Assembly: GCA_963708855.1 (NCBI GenBank)
Contig: CAVPUM010000007.1
Coordinates: forward strand, 235,577-299,576
Length of the DNA stretch: 64,000 bases
Reading direction: 5' to 3'
From: CAIWHR01 sp963708855
Lineage (GTDB): Bacteria; Pseudomonadota; Gammaproteobacteria; Burkholderiales; Casimicrobiaceae
Shown here: positions 52,567-62,477 of the stretch, piece after piece
How positions within the stretch are numbered: the first letter of the stretch is position 1
How the letters are laid out: each line of letters begins with the position of its first letter
Notes under the pieces: model-generated
What the model saw: only the letters and a program-made list of their open reading frames with translations
The model's database searches: none
Told to the model about the DNA's origin: nothing
Position numbers and translations under genes: made by a program

Positions 52567-55500
52567 AGTCGTTCAACCTCACCGAATGGGCGCTGAGCCA
52601 CCGCGCCATCGTGCTGTTCCTGATCCTCGCGATCGCCATCGGCGGCGTGCTGGGCTTCACGAAGCTCGGCCAGCTCGAAGACCCGAACTTCTCCGTGCCG
52701 TCGATGACGGCGATCGTCATCTGGCCCGGCGCGACGGCGCAACAGATCCAGGACGAGGTGCTCAACCGGATGGAGAAGAAGTTCGAGCAGCTCGACCACT
52801 TCGAGAAGGTCAAGACCTATGCGCGCCAGGGCTACGGCGGCATGACGATCACGGTCATCGGCGGCACCTCGCATGCGGACCAGCGCGAGGCCTGGTACCA
52901 GGCGCGCAAGAAGTTCAGCGACATCAAGCTCGAGCTGCCCGAAGGCGTCATCGGCCCGATCTTCAACGACGAATACGGTGACGTGACCGGGCTGCTTTAT
53001 GCCGTCAAGGGCGACGGCATCAGCCACGCCGAGCTCTCCGACACGGCCGAAGACATCAAGCGTCGGCTGCTCAAGGTGCCGATGGTCAAGAAGGTCGACA
53101 TCTACGGCAAGCAGGCCAAGAAGGTCTACGTCGAGTTCTCGCACCAGCGGCTGGCCGCGCTCGGCATCACGCCGCTGCAGATCGCCGAAAGCCTCCGCAA
53201 CCAGAACAGCGTGCTGGCAAGCGGCTCAGATCGACACGCACGGCGACCGCGTGCTCGTTCGCGTGAGCGGCCAGTTCACGAGCCTGGACGATATCCGCAA
53301 CGTTCCGATCGCCGCCGGCGGCCGGCTGATCAAGCTCGGCGACTTCACGACGATCACGCGCGGATACGAAGATCCGCCCACTTACACGGTGCGCCACAAC
53401 GGGCAGCAGGTGCTGATGCTCGGCATCACGATGACCAACGACGGCAACATCGTGGACCTCGGCAAGGCGATCGAGAAGGCGGTCGCCAACGTGCAGGCGG
53501 AATTGCCCCATGGCGTCGAGCTCGAGCGCGTGGCCGATCAGCCAACGGTCGTCAGCGAATCCATCTGGGAATTCGAACGCTCGCTGATGGAAGCGCTCGC
53601 GATCGTGCTCGCGGTCTGCCTGTTGAGCCTCGGCTGGCGCACGGGCATCGTGGTCGGGCTCTCGGTGCCGATCGTGCTCGGCGTCGTCGCGCTGGTGATG
53701 CTCGCGATGGGCTGGAACCTCGAGCGCGTCTCGCTCGGGTCGCTGATCATCGCGCTCGGCCTGCTGGTGGACGACGGCATCATCGCGGTCGAGATGATGG
53801 TCGTGAAGATGGAAGAAGGCTGGGATCGCCTGAAAGCGGCCGCCTATTCGTACGCCGCGACCGCGATGCCGCGGCTGACCGGTGCGCTCGTCACCGTCGC
53901 CGCCTTCATGCCGATCGGCTTCTCCAAGTCGACCACCGGCGAGTACGCGGGCGGCATTTTCTGGATCGTCGGCACGGCCGTGCTGTTCTCGTGGGTGGTC
54001 TCGGGGATCATCACGCCCTACCTCGCCGTCAACATGCTGCCCAAGGACTTCGGCAAGCATCACCACGGCGGCGACCCGTACGACACGCCCTTCTACCGCA
54101 AGCTGCGCCGCTGCGATCGACCTCGCCATCGAGCGGCGCTGGTGGGTCATCGGCGCCACCGTCGCCGCACTGGCCGTCGCGATTGTCGGAAGCAGGTTCG
54201 TGCCGCAGCAGTTCTTCCCCAACAGCTCGCGGCCCGAGCTGGTCGTCGAGCTGCGACTGAAGGAAGGCGCTTCGTTCGCCGCGACGACCGAGCAGGTGAA
54301 GAAGATGGAGGCGGTGCTGAAGAAGGACGAGGACGTTCGCTTCTTCACCGCGTACACGGGCGCCGGCCAGCCGCGCTTCTATCTCTCGCTCAATCCGGAG
54401 CTGCCGAACCCGGGCTACGCCGTCTTCATCGTCATGACGCGCGACATGGAGGCGCGTGAACGCGTGCGCTCGCGCCTGATGGCGAGCGTCAACGAGGAAT
54501 TCCCGGAGGTCTGGGTCCGCGTCACGCGCCTCGAGCTCGGCCCGCCGGTCGGCTTCCCGGTCCAGTTCCGTGTCGTCGGTCCGGATACGCAGATGGTTCG
54601 TTCGATCGCGCGTGAGGTCGAAGCGGTGGTCGCTTCGAGTCCGAAGGTGCGCGACGTGCAGCTCGACTGGAACGACCCGGTTCGCACGCTGAGAGTCGAC
54701 CTCGACCAGGACAAGGCGCGTGCGCTCGGCCTGGCGCCGGCCGACGTGGCCTTCGTGACCCAGACCGTGATGAACGGCGCAACGATGTCGCACCTGCGCG
54801 AGCACGAAGACCTGATCGACATCGTCGCCCGTGCGGTTCCGTCCGAGCGTCTCGACGTCGACACGCTGAAGGACGTCAATCTCTATACCCGCGAGGGGAC
54901 TGTCGTGCCGCTGTCGCAAGTCGCGCGCGTCCGCTACGAGCTCGAAGAGCCGGTGCTGTGGCGGCGCAACCGCGACATGGCGATCACCGTGCGCGCGGAC
55001 GTCAAGGACGGCGAGCAGGGCGTGTCGGTGACGCAGGAGATCCGTCCGCTGCTGAAGGACATCGAAGCGAAGCTGCCGTTCGGCTATCGCATCGACGTCG
55101 GCGGCGCCGTCGAAGAAAGCGACATCGCCAACCGCGCGCTGATGGCGGTCTTCCCGGTGATGCTCGTCACGATCCTGACGATCCTGATGCTGCAGCTCCA
55201 GAGCTTCTCGCGCATGTTCATGGTGTTCCTGACGGCGCCGCTCGGACTCATCGGCGTCGTCGCCGCGCTGCTCATTTTCCAGGCGCCGCTCGGCTTCGTC
55301 GCGATCCTCGGCGTCACCGCGCTGTGCGGGATGATCATGCGCAACGCGGTGATCCTGGTCGACCAGGTGCAGGCCGAAATGGCCGAGGGCCGCGATCCCT
55401 GGAATGCCGTGCTGGAAGCGGCCGTGCACCGGACTCGTCCGGTGGCGCTGACCGCGGCGGCCACCGTGCTCGCGATGATTCCGCTCACGCGCAGCGTGTT

Positions 55501-55657
55501 CTGGGGTCCCATGGCGATCGCGATCATGGGCGGGCTCACGGTTGCGACCGTGCTGACGATCTTCTTCGTGCCGGCTCTTTACGCGGCGTGGTTCAGGGTC
55601 GAGCGGGCTTCTGCTCCGAATCCTCCGATGCCGTCGGCGGCCGCCGCCCCGGCATGA
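52563..55657 (+). CDS. RND efflux permease (HAE1/AcrB type), two frameshifts
   Basis: About 1,030 residues of a proton-driven RND transporter. The start MKSFNLTEWALSHRAIVLFL opens TM1. GLLVDDGIIAVEMMVVKM holds the two Asp of TM4 that relay protons. The second half repeats the pattern with LQSFSRMFMVFLTAPLGLIG and ALCGMIMRNAVILVDQVQ. Periplasmic porter/docking segments lie between. Frame changes near 53222 and near 54110 (each one extra base) separate three ORFs that together give one full-length pump. With the NodT channel and the adaptor it forms a tripartite efflux system; substrates cannot be predicted. Confidence 0.88.
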
Positions 55658-55753
55658 AGCACCGATGAACGAGGCCAACGGTCAATTGGAACGATCCATG
55701 TGCCTGTAGATCAACGCGCCGTGATAGGCGCTCGATACAAGAGGAGAGAATCG

Positions 55754-56779
55754 ATGGGCAACACGATGAAAGCAGCCGTCGTCCGCGAGCTCGGAAAGCC
55801 GCTCGCACTCGAGGAGGTGCCTGTTCCGCAGCCGAACGAGAACCAGATCCTCGTTCGCATCGCGGCGACCGGGATCTGCCACACGGACCTCCACGCCGCG
55901 AAGGGCGATTGGCCCGTCAAGCCAAAAACGCCCTTCATCCCTGGCCACGAAGGCGTGGGAACGGTGGTCGCGATCGGCCGTGCCGTCCGCGGCGTCAAGG
56001 AGGGCGATCGGGTCGGAATTCCGTGGCTGCATACGGCCTGCGGGCACTGCTCATACTGCCGGACCGGGTGGGAGACGTTGTGCGGCTCCCAGTTGAACAG
56101 CGGCTACTCCGTGAACGGCAGCTTCGCGGAATATGCGCTAGCCGATCCAACCTATGTCGGTCGCCTGCCGGACAATCTTGAATGGGGTCCGGCGGCTCCG
56201 ATCCTGTGCGCCGGAGTGACCGTCTACAAGGGTCTCAGGGAGACGGAGGTGAGGCCAGGCGAATGGGTGGTGATCTCGGGGATCGGCGGCCTCGGCCACA
56301 TGGCGGTCCAATACGCCAAGGCGATGGGCATGCACGTCGCCGCCGTCGATGTGCATCCCGAGAAGCTCGAGCTCGCCAAGTCACTCGGTGCCGAGATCGT
56401 TCTCAACGCGCAGGTCGCGGACGTCGCGGCCGAGATGCAAAAGCTGACCCGTGGCGCCCACGGTGCGCTCGTTACGGCCGTGTCACCGAAGGCATTCGAG
56501 CAGGCCTTCGACATGCTGCGGTCGCGCGGCACGATGGCGCTGGTCGGTCTGCCGCCCGGCAAGATGTCGCTGCCGATCTTCAACATGGTTCTCAAGCGCA
56601 TCACCGTGCGCGGCTCCATCGTCGGAACGCGTCAGGATCTGGAAGAGGCGCTGGCCTTCGCCGGCAGCGGAGCCGTCTCCGCCCACTTCTCCTGGGACAA
56701 TCTGGAGAACATCAACGACATCTTCGCGCGCATGGAGGATGGCAAGATCGACGGCCGCATCGTTGCGAACCTGCAATGA
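55754..56779 (+). CDS. adhP: Zinc-dependent alcohol dehydrogenase
   Basis: A 341-residue medium-chain alcohol dehydrogenase. Catalytic zinc ligands: Cys in GICHTDLHAAKGDWP and His/Glu in GHEGVG. The structural-zinc loop CGHCSYCRTGWETLC has four Cys. The Rossmann nucleotide motif is VISGIGGLGHMAVQYAKAMG. It oxidises primary alcohols (or reduces aldehydes) with NAD. A strong GAGGAGAGAATCG ribosome-binding site precedes ATG 55754, so the upstream ORF extension is not used. It follows the efflux operon by about 100 bases on the same strand, but its own leader suggests a separate promoter. Confidence 0.93.
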   Translation: MGNTMKAAVVRELGKPLALEEVPVPQPNENQILVRIAATGICHTDLHAAKGDWPVKPKTPFIPGHEGVGTVVAIGRAVRGVKEGDRVGIPWLHTACGHCSYCRTGWETLCGSQLNSGYSVNGSFAEYALADPTYVGRLPDNLEWGPAAPILCAGVTVYKGLRETEVRPGEWVVISGIGGLGHMAVQYAKAMGMHVAAVDVHPEKLELAKSLGAEIVLNAQVADVAAEMQKLTRGAHGALVTAVSPKAFEQAFDMLRSRGTMALVGLPPGKMSLPIFNMVLKRITVRGSIVGTRQDLEEALAFAGSGAVSAHFSWDNLENINDIFARMEDGKIDGRIVANLQ

Positions 56780-56829
56780 CGAGCCGGGACGACGACCGGC
56801 ATGACGCATGAAGCATCGCGCGCGACGCC

Positions 56830-57519
56830 ATGCCAGAGGCGAGCGACGCGCGTTCGCTGCTCGACGAGTTGCGCGTTCGATACGAGGCGGTGCCGGAATC
56901 GACCGACGACCACGGCGACGTCGAGAGCTTCGAGGCGATCGATGCACGGCTGCGCGAGGCGTTTCGCTGGCTGGAAAAGGCGATCACCTATCTCAACGGC
57001 CTGAAGCCCCCGATCGAACACCGGTTCGACCTCGGCTATGGCTACGCATTCGATTCGCCGCGGTTCGCCCATGGTTCGGTCGGTCAGCACGAGCGCCGCA
57101 TCCGCGGCTTCCCGGTGCTCGAAGGGATCGACGTCTACTACGAGATTTCCGCAGCCAAGCCTCTGTCGATCGAGGTGGTTCCCGGGTGGGTCTCGTTTGC
57201 CGAGAAGACCCTCGATGCGTTCGGGCTGCAATACACCTGCCGCCGCATGGAAGATCCCGACGGGACGCTGCGCAAGTGCATCTTCTCGGTCCCGCCCGTG
57301 ATCCCGGCGCGGATCTCGTTTCGGGTCGACTATCGGACGGGGATCGTGACCGTGGCCCTCGTCAACGTCGATCGCCTCGAGCGCGTCACGCTGGAGTTCC
57401 CGAGCACCGCGATCGAGGAGCCCGTTCTCGAGGATCTCGTGCGGCTGATCCTCGGCCGCGACTCGGCATTCCTGAAGCGCGGGCGACTCGCCGGGCTGCG
57501 CGGTCGCGCCTCGGGCTAG
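56830..57519 (+). CDS. Hypothetical protein
   Basis: A 229-residue cytoplasmic protein: a helical N-terminal part (SLLDELRVRYEAVPESTDDH, EAFRWLEKAITYLNGLKPPI) and a beta-rich C-terminal part (FDLGYGYAFDSPRFAHGSVG, KTLDAFGLQYTCRRMEDPDG, RISFRVDYRTGIVTVALVNV), ending in a basic tail RGRLAGLRGRASG. I do not recognise the family. It lies about 50 bases after the alcohol dehydrogenase on the same strand and may be co-transcribed. Confidence 0.6.
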   Translation: MPEASDARSLLDELRVRYEAVPESTDDHGDVESFEAIDARLREAFRWLEKAITYLNGLKPPIEHRFDLGYGYAFDSPRFAHGSVGQHERRIRGFPVLEGIDVYYEISAAKPLSIEVVPGWVSFAEKTLDAFGLQYTCRRMEDPDGTLRKCIFSVPPVIPARISFRVDYRTGIVTVALVNVDRLERVTLEFPSTAIEEPVLEDLVRLILGRDSAFLKRGRLAGLRGRASG

Positions 57520-57580
57520 CTGCGCAGCACGGGGCGGAGAGCCGAACCTCGATCGATTTGCTTCGCGGCCATGTCTAAGC

Positions 57581-58888
57581 GTGCTCCGAGATGCATGGCA
57601 AAGAGCGCCCTCGCCCGGAGCGCGATCAGCCATCGTCATCGCCGCCGTCGCCTTCGTCCTGACGGGTTGCGCGACGACGTTGATGCCGACCCCGGTGCTC
57701 TACACGGGGGCGAATGCGAGGCCGCTCTTCACCGAGTTGTCGATCGACAGTCGCCGGCCGTCTCTCGATCTGCTGTTCATCACCGATCGCGCACCGGCAG
57801 AGCAAGCCGACGGCTTGCCGTATACCGCGGCCCGATCGCGTTCGATGGCGTTCGGATCGGCGATGGTCGAGTTCGGCGAAGACGTCTCCTGGGACCTGCT
57901 CGTCAAGGAAAGCACCGCGACGGAACGCGTCAATCCACTGCAGCTCAAGCTCGGGCCGACCACGGAGCTCGGTCGCTTTCCGCCCATACCGTATGAAGTC
58001 GTTGTCGCTCCGGATGGCATAAGACGTGTACCCGCCGTCGTCGAGGCGTACGCAAAGGCGAAGCAGCAGCTGCAAGCCGAGATTGCGAGGCGGCTCGCGA
58101 TCGCGCACCGCAAGGAAGTCGTGCTGTTCGTGCACGGCTACAACAGCAGCTTCGAAGATGCCGCGCTGACGATGGGCGAGCTGTGCCATTTCCTGGGACG
58201 GGACTTCGTGTGCGGCATCTTCACCTGGCCGGCCGGCGGCCACCGAGGCATTCTGTTCGGCTACGACGTCGACCGCGAATCGGCCGAATACGCCGTCGAG
58301 GACCTGCTGAAGGTGATACGCATTGTCGGCCGGACGCCGGGTGTCGAGCGCGTACACCTGATCGCACATAGCCGCGGCACGGATACTCTCGCAACGGCAT
58401 TGGCACAGCTGAGCGCCGAAGCCTACATGCTCCGCAGCTCGCCCGATCGCGAGTTTCACATCGCGAATGTTGTCCTCGTCGCTCCGGATCTCGACGGCGA
58501 CGTCGCGATCACCAAGATCTTCAAAGTGTTCTCGGACCCCGACTTGCCGTTCGGCGAAAAGGCGGAGCCAGGCGCGCTTGTTCCGCCTGCGCCCGGGCTC
58601 AGGGTCACCCTCTACGTTTCGCCCGACGACAAGGCGATCGCAACGGTAAGCTGGCTCTTCGGCAGCATCGCACGGCTCGGGCGGATCGACACGACGATGT
58701 TCAGCGCTGACCAGATCGAAGCGATCGCCTTGTTGCGCGCGGTCGACATCATCCAGGTCCGCGGGACAACAGACTTCTTCGGCCACAGCTACTTCATTTC
58801 CAATCCGCGGGTGAGCGCGGACATCATCGCGCATGCTGCGTTACGGCCTGCAAGCCCAACGAACCGGGCCGACCGCTGGAAGAAGTGA
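57581..58888 (+). CDS. DUF900 alpha/beta-hydrolase lipoprotein
   Basis: A 435-residue exported lipoprotein (lipobox VLTGC, with TTLMPTPVLYTGANARPLFT following) carrying the DUF900 alpha/beta-hydrolase domain. The oxyanion strand VVLFVHGYNSSFEDAALTMG, the nucleophile elbow HLIAHSRGTDTLA and the late His in DFFGHSYFISNP are visible, as is LLFITDRAPAEQ near the start. DUF900 proteins are outer-membrane or secreted esterase-like enzymes of unknown substrate. The start at 57581 is taken from the signal sequence; no clear ribosome-binding site precedes it. Confidence 0.8.
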   Translation: MLRDAWQRAPSPGARSAIVIAAVAFVLTGCATTLMPTPVLYTGANARPLFTELSIDSRRPSLDLLFITDRAPAEQADGLPYTAARSRSMAFGSAMVEFGEDVSWDLLVKESTATERVNPLQLKLGPTTELGRFPPIPYEVVVAPDGIRRVPAVVEAYAKAKQQLQAEIARRLAIAHRKEVVLFVHGYNSSFEDAALTMGELCHFLGRDFVCGIFTWPAGGHRGILFGYDVDRESAEYAVEDLLKVIRIVGRTPGVERVHLIAHSRGTDTLATALAQLSAEAYMLRSSPDREFHIANVVLVAPDLDGDVAITKIFKVFSDPDLPFGEKAEPGALVPPAPGLRVTLYVSPDDKAIATVSWLFGSIARLGRIDTTMFSADQIEAIALLRAVDIIQVRGTTDFFGHSYFISNPRVSADIIAHAALRPASPTNRADRWKK

Positions 58889-59117
58889 AGAGACCGTTCT
58901 GGCGGATAGAGACGGGCGCTTCGAAGAGTGCTCCAATGCGCGAATCGACAGTTGCGCCAAGCCAATGAAATCCTGCGCAAGAGGTTGGCGTTTGTTTCCC
59001 AGCCGGAGCTCGACCAACGCCGCAAGTGATGATTTCGTTCCGTCGCGGATTCGCATGCCGCGCCACCCGTTACACTGTCCTCCCCGTTGACGGCTTCGCG
59101 AGCATCGGAGATCAACG

Positions 59118-61808
59118 ATGAGCACCAGGAATCTGAAGCATCTGTTCCGACCGCGATCCGTCGCAGTCGTCGGCGCTTCAGAGACTCCGCGCAGTCCTGG
59201 CGCAACCGTCCTGCACAATCTTATCGGTGGAAGATTTGACGGGACCATCCTGCCCGTCAACCCGAAGTATCGCGAACTTGCAGGCATCAAGGTGCATCGG
59301 ACCGTCGCGAGTCTGCCCGAGGTGCCTGAGCTTGCCGTCATCTGTACGCCTCCGGCGGTCGTTCCGGAGGTGATCGCCGAGCTCGGGACGCGAGGCACGA
59401 AGGCCGCCATCGTGATCACGGCGGGGCTCGAAGCCATCAAGAATCGACATGGCGCAACCTTCAGGGAGGCCATGCTTGCCGCCGCAAGGCCTCACCTCCT
59501 GCGCGTGCTCGGCCCGAGTTCTGTCGGGCTTCTCGTTCCCGGCATCAAGCTCAATGCCAGCCTCGCCCCCACGGGCGCGCTACCTGGCAATACTGCCTTC
59601 GTGTCGCAATCGGGCGCGCTGACCACAGCGGTGCTCGACTGGGCGAAGTCCAGGGGAATCGGCTTCTCGAAATTCATCTGCCTTGGCGACAGCGCCGATG
59701 TGGACTGTGGAGACGTGCTCGACTACCTCGGCAGCGACCCCGAGACGCGCGCGATCCTGCTCCATATCGAAGCGATCACCGCGGCACGCAAGTTCATGTC
59801 CGCAGCGCGGGCCGCCGCACGAAACAAGCCGGTGCTCGTGGTCAAGACCGGGCGGGCGCCCGAAGGGCCTCCAGCGGCTGCTTCTCACATCGGCGCGCTG
59901 GCCGGTTCGGATGAGGTATACGACGCCGCGATTCGCCGCGCCGGAATGTTGCGCGTGGCCTCGACCAAGGATCTGTTCGACGCCCTGGAGACGCTGGCGC
60001 GCGCACGCCCGCTCGCCGGAGATCGATTGACGATCATGACCAACGGCCGCGGCCCCGGCGTCATGGCAATGGATGCACTTATCGGCACCGGAGGCCGATT
60101 GGCTTCGCTCTCCCAGGAGACGCTACGGAAACTCGATACGATCCTGCCATTCAACCGGTCACGCGACAATCCCGTAGACATCATGGACGATGCGCCGGCC
60201 GAGCGCTATGTCCAGACGCTGCAGAACCTGCTGGGTGACTCGCAATCGGATGCGGTGCTGTTCATCCACGCACCGACGGCGATCGTTCCAAGTGCGGAAA
60301 TCGCGGCGGCGGTCGCCCCGGTGGTCAAGGCGTCCCGACGCAACGTACTCGCGTGCTGGCTGGGTGGCGATGCAGTGAGACGGGCGCGAGATGCTTTCGG
60401 GCAAGTCGGCATTCCGACCTACGATACTCCCGAAGAGGGTGTGCGCACTTTCACTCAGATGGTGCAATATCGACGAAATCAGAACCTGTTGATGGAGGTT
60501 CCCCCGTCGCGTTCGGCCGAATTTGTTCACGACCGCGACAAGGCGCACGCAGTGGTGGAGGGAGCGCTCGCGGACGGCCGGACCCTCCTTTCGGAGCCTG
60601 AAGCCAATGCTGTGCTCGCCGCGTACAGCGTTCCCGCGGTTGATACGCGCATTGCGGCAACAGCCGGCGAGGCGGTAGCGGTTGCGCGCGCCATTGGCTT
60701 TCCCGTGGCACTCAAGATTCGATCATCCGACGTTGTGCGCAAGTCCGACGTGGGTGGCGTCGTCCTGGATCTCGAAATTCCGGCAGCGGTCGAAGCCACC
60801 GCCAAAGCAATGCTGGCGCGCTTGCGGCAGTATCGGCCCGATGCAAGGCTGGAGGGCTTCACCGTGCAAACCATGGTACGGCGGCCGAACGCTCATGAGC
60901 TCGTCCTCGGCGTCACAACCGATGCCGTCTTCGGTCCGGTCGTCATCTTCGGCCAGGGTGGCACAGCCGTCGGTGTTACCGCCGACCGCGCCGTAGCCCT
61001 GCCGCCCCTTAACGCCGTGCTCGCACGCGACCTCATCTCTCGCACCCATGTTTCCAAGCTGCTGGCCGGATACGGTGGCCGGCCGCCTGCGGACATCGGT
61101 GCGGTCACCCGAACGTTGATTCAGCTGGCGCAGCTGGTCGCCGACATTCCCGAGATCGTCGAAATCGACATCAACCCTCTCGTGGCGGATGAACGAGGCG
61201 TTCTTGCACTCGATGCGCGCATGCGCGTCGCACCCTCGAATGCAGCCGGCCTCGATCGCTTCGCGATTCGTCCCTATCCGGAGGAGCTCGAGGAGTGGAT
61301 ACTTTGGCAGGGGCAGAAAGTGTTGTTGCGACCCATCAAGCCAGAGGACGGTGCGCAGCACGTCGAATTCTTCAATGCGCTCGAGCCGGAGGATATCCGC
61401 TATCGAGTCTTCACGCACCTCCGTGAGCTGCAAGGGTCTCAGCTCGCGCGTCTCACGCAGATTGACTACGATCGCGAAATGGCGTTCATCGCCGTCAGCG
61501 AGCATGGCCCCGGTCGTTTCGAGACGCTCGGCGTAGTGCGTGCGGTTGCGGATCCCGACAACATCGCCGCCGAATTCGCGATCATCGTGCGATCCGACCT
61601 CAAAGGACAGGGGCTCGGCCCGATCCTGTTCAAGAAACTCATCGACTACTGCCGAAGCCGCGGAACCCGGGAGCTCGTGGGTGAGGCGCTCGCGGACAAT
61701 CAACGCCTCATCGGGCTGACTCGGCGATTCGGCGCTGCGTTGACCCATTCCGAGCCGGGCATTGTCGCTCTCAGGATCGACGTGAGGTCCGTCCAGGCGC
61801 CTTCATGA
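59118..61808 (+). CDS. Acetyl-CoA-synthetase-like / GNAT protein acetyltransferase (Pat type)
   Basis: An 896-residue bifunctional protein. N-terminal CoA-binding domain: FRPRSVAVVGASETPRSPGA. Succinyl-CoA-ligase-like domain: FVSQSGALTTAVLDWAKSRG and SHIGALAGSDEVYDAAIRRA. ATP-grasp-like part: GFPVALKIRSSDVVRKSDVG, FGPVVIFGQGGTAVGVTADR and VEIDINPLVADERGV. C-terminal GNAT acetyltransferase (residues about 730-890): VFTHLRELQGSQLARLTQID, AVADPDNIAAEFAIIVRSDL, GQGLGPILFKKLIDYC. This is the Pat/YfiQ architecture, a lysine acetyltransferase that inactivates acetyl-CoA synthetase and others; in some family members the ligase half is degenerate. A link to the cAMP-binding gene just downstream is attractive, since such Pats can be cAMP regulated. 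Confidence 0.88.
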   Translation: MSTRNLKHLFRPRSVAVVGASETPRSPGATVLHNLIGGRFDGTILPVNPKYRELAGIKVHRTVASLPEVPELAVICTPPAVVPEVIAELGTRGTKAAIVITAGLEAIKNRHGATFREAMLAAARPHLLRVLGPSSVGLLVPGIKLNASLAPTGALPGNTAFVSQSGALTTAVLDWAKSRGIGFSKFICLGDSADVDCGDVLDYLGSDPETRAILLHIEAITAARKFMSAARAAARNKPVLVVKTGRAPEGPPAAASHIGALAGSDEVYDAAIRRAGMLRVASTKDLFDALETLARARPLAGDRLTIMTNGRGPGVMAMDALIGTGGRLASLSQETLRKLDTILPFNRSRDNPVDIMDDAPAERYVQTLQNLLGDSQSDAVLFIHAPTAIVPSAEIAAAVAPVVKASRRNVLACWLGGDAVRRARDAFGQVGIPTYDTPEEGVRTFTQMVQYRRNQNLLMEVPPSRSAEFVHDRDKAHAVVEGALADGRTLLSEPEANAVLAAYSVPAVDTRIAATAGEAVAVARAIGFPVALKIRSSDVVRKSDVGGVVLDLEIPAAVEATAKAMLARLRQYRPDARLEGFTVQTMVRRPNAHELVLGVTTDAVFGPVVIFGQGGTAVGVTADRAVALPPLNAVLARDLISRTHVSKLLAGYGGRPPADIGAVTRTLIQLAQLVADIPEIVEIDINPLVADERGVLALDARMRVAPSNAAGLDRFAIRPYPEELEEWILWQGQKVLLRPIKPEDGAQHVEFFNALEPEDIRYRVFTHLRELQGSQLARLTQIDYDREMAFIAVSEHGPGRFETLGVVRAVADPDNIAAEFAIIVRSDLKGQGLGPILFKKLIDYCRSRGTRELVGEALADNQRLIGLTRRFGAALTHSEPGIVALRIDVRSVQAPS

Positions 61809-61865
61809 CATTCGCGCACCCATTATGGTCACTGTTACTGCGATGGACTGCGTAAGGCGATCTCG

Positions 61866-62477
61866 ATGAACAAAAAGGTCCTGCTCACCGGTGTCAAGAA
61901 ACTCCTTCTGACGCATCCCCGCGATCAGGACGCGGTGGATCCCTCGACAGGGCCGGCGCGCGCGCTGTTCGGTCCCCCGCCCGAAACGGCGACGGGCGGG
62001 AAAGGCAGCGACCTGGTGGACTTTCTCAAGCAGGTCACCCTCTTCAAGGACCTCGGCCGCAGCGATCTCAGACAGCTTGCCCGGATCGTCCACGAACGGA
62101 GCTACCGGGACGGCGAATACATCTATGAACAGGGAAAGCCCGGCGTGGCGCTGTTCGTCATACGACGTGGCGTCGTCGAGATCGTCAGGCGGAGACAGAA
62201 CGGCGAGGACGTGCCTCTCGCCTTGCTGGAGCCCCCGGCCTCCTTCGAGGAACTGGCGGTCACGGAGACGGAGGTGGTTCGCTGGGCTTCGGCTCGGGCT
62301 CGCGGCCCGGTCTCCTTGGTGGCCCTCGGGTGCTCGGATCTGGATGCCCTCAGCCACAACCTTCCCCTCCTGGCGAACAAGATTCTCAAGAAGTTGGTGC
62401 AGATCGCCGCCATGAGGCTCCAGATGCTCGTGGAGGCCGAGTACTTCCAGGAGGACGACAAGGAGTCCAAACCGTGA
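61866..62477 (+). CDS. Cyclic-nucleotide-binding domain protein
   Basis: A 203-residue protein with one cNMP-binding domain at residues about 53-190: KQVTLFKDLGRSDLRQLARI, YRDGEYIYEQGKPGVALFVI, RRGVVEIVRRRQNGEDVPLA. The usual GE...RxA phosphate-binding cassette is replaced by PPASFEELAVTETEVVRWAS, so true cAMP binding is doubtful. There is no DNA-binding domain. It lies 58 bases after the Pat-type acetyltransferase and overlaps the permease gene by four bases (GTGA), suggesting a coupled operon in which it controls either neighbour. Confidence 0.8.
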   Translation: MNKKVLLTGVKKLLLTHPRDQDAVDPSTGPARALFGPPPETATGGKGSDLVDFLKQVTLFKDLGRSDLRQLARIVHERSYRDGEYIYEQGKPGVALFVIRRGVVEIVRRRQNGEDVPLALLEPPASFEELAVTETEVVRWASARARGPVSLVALGCSDLDALSHNLPLLANKILKKLVQIAAMRLQMLVEAEYFQEDDKESKP

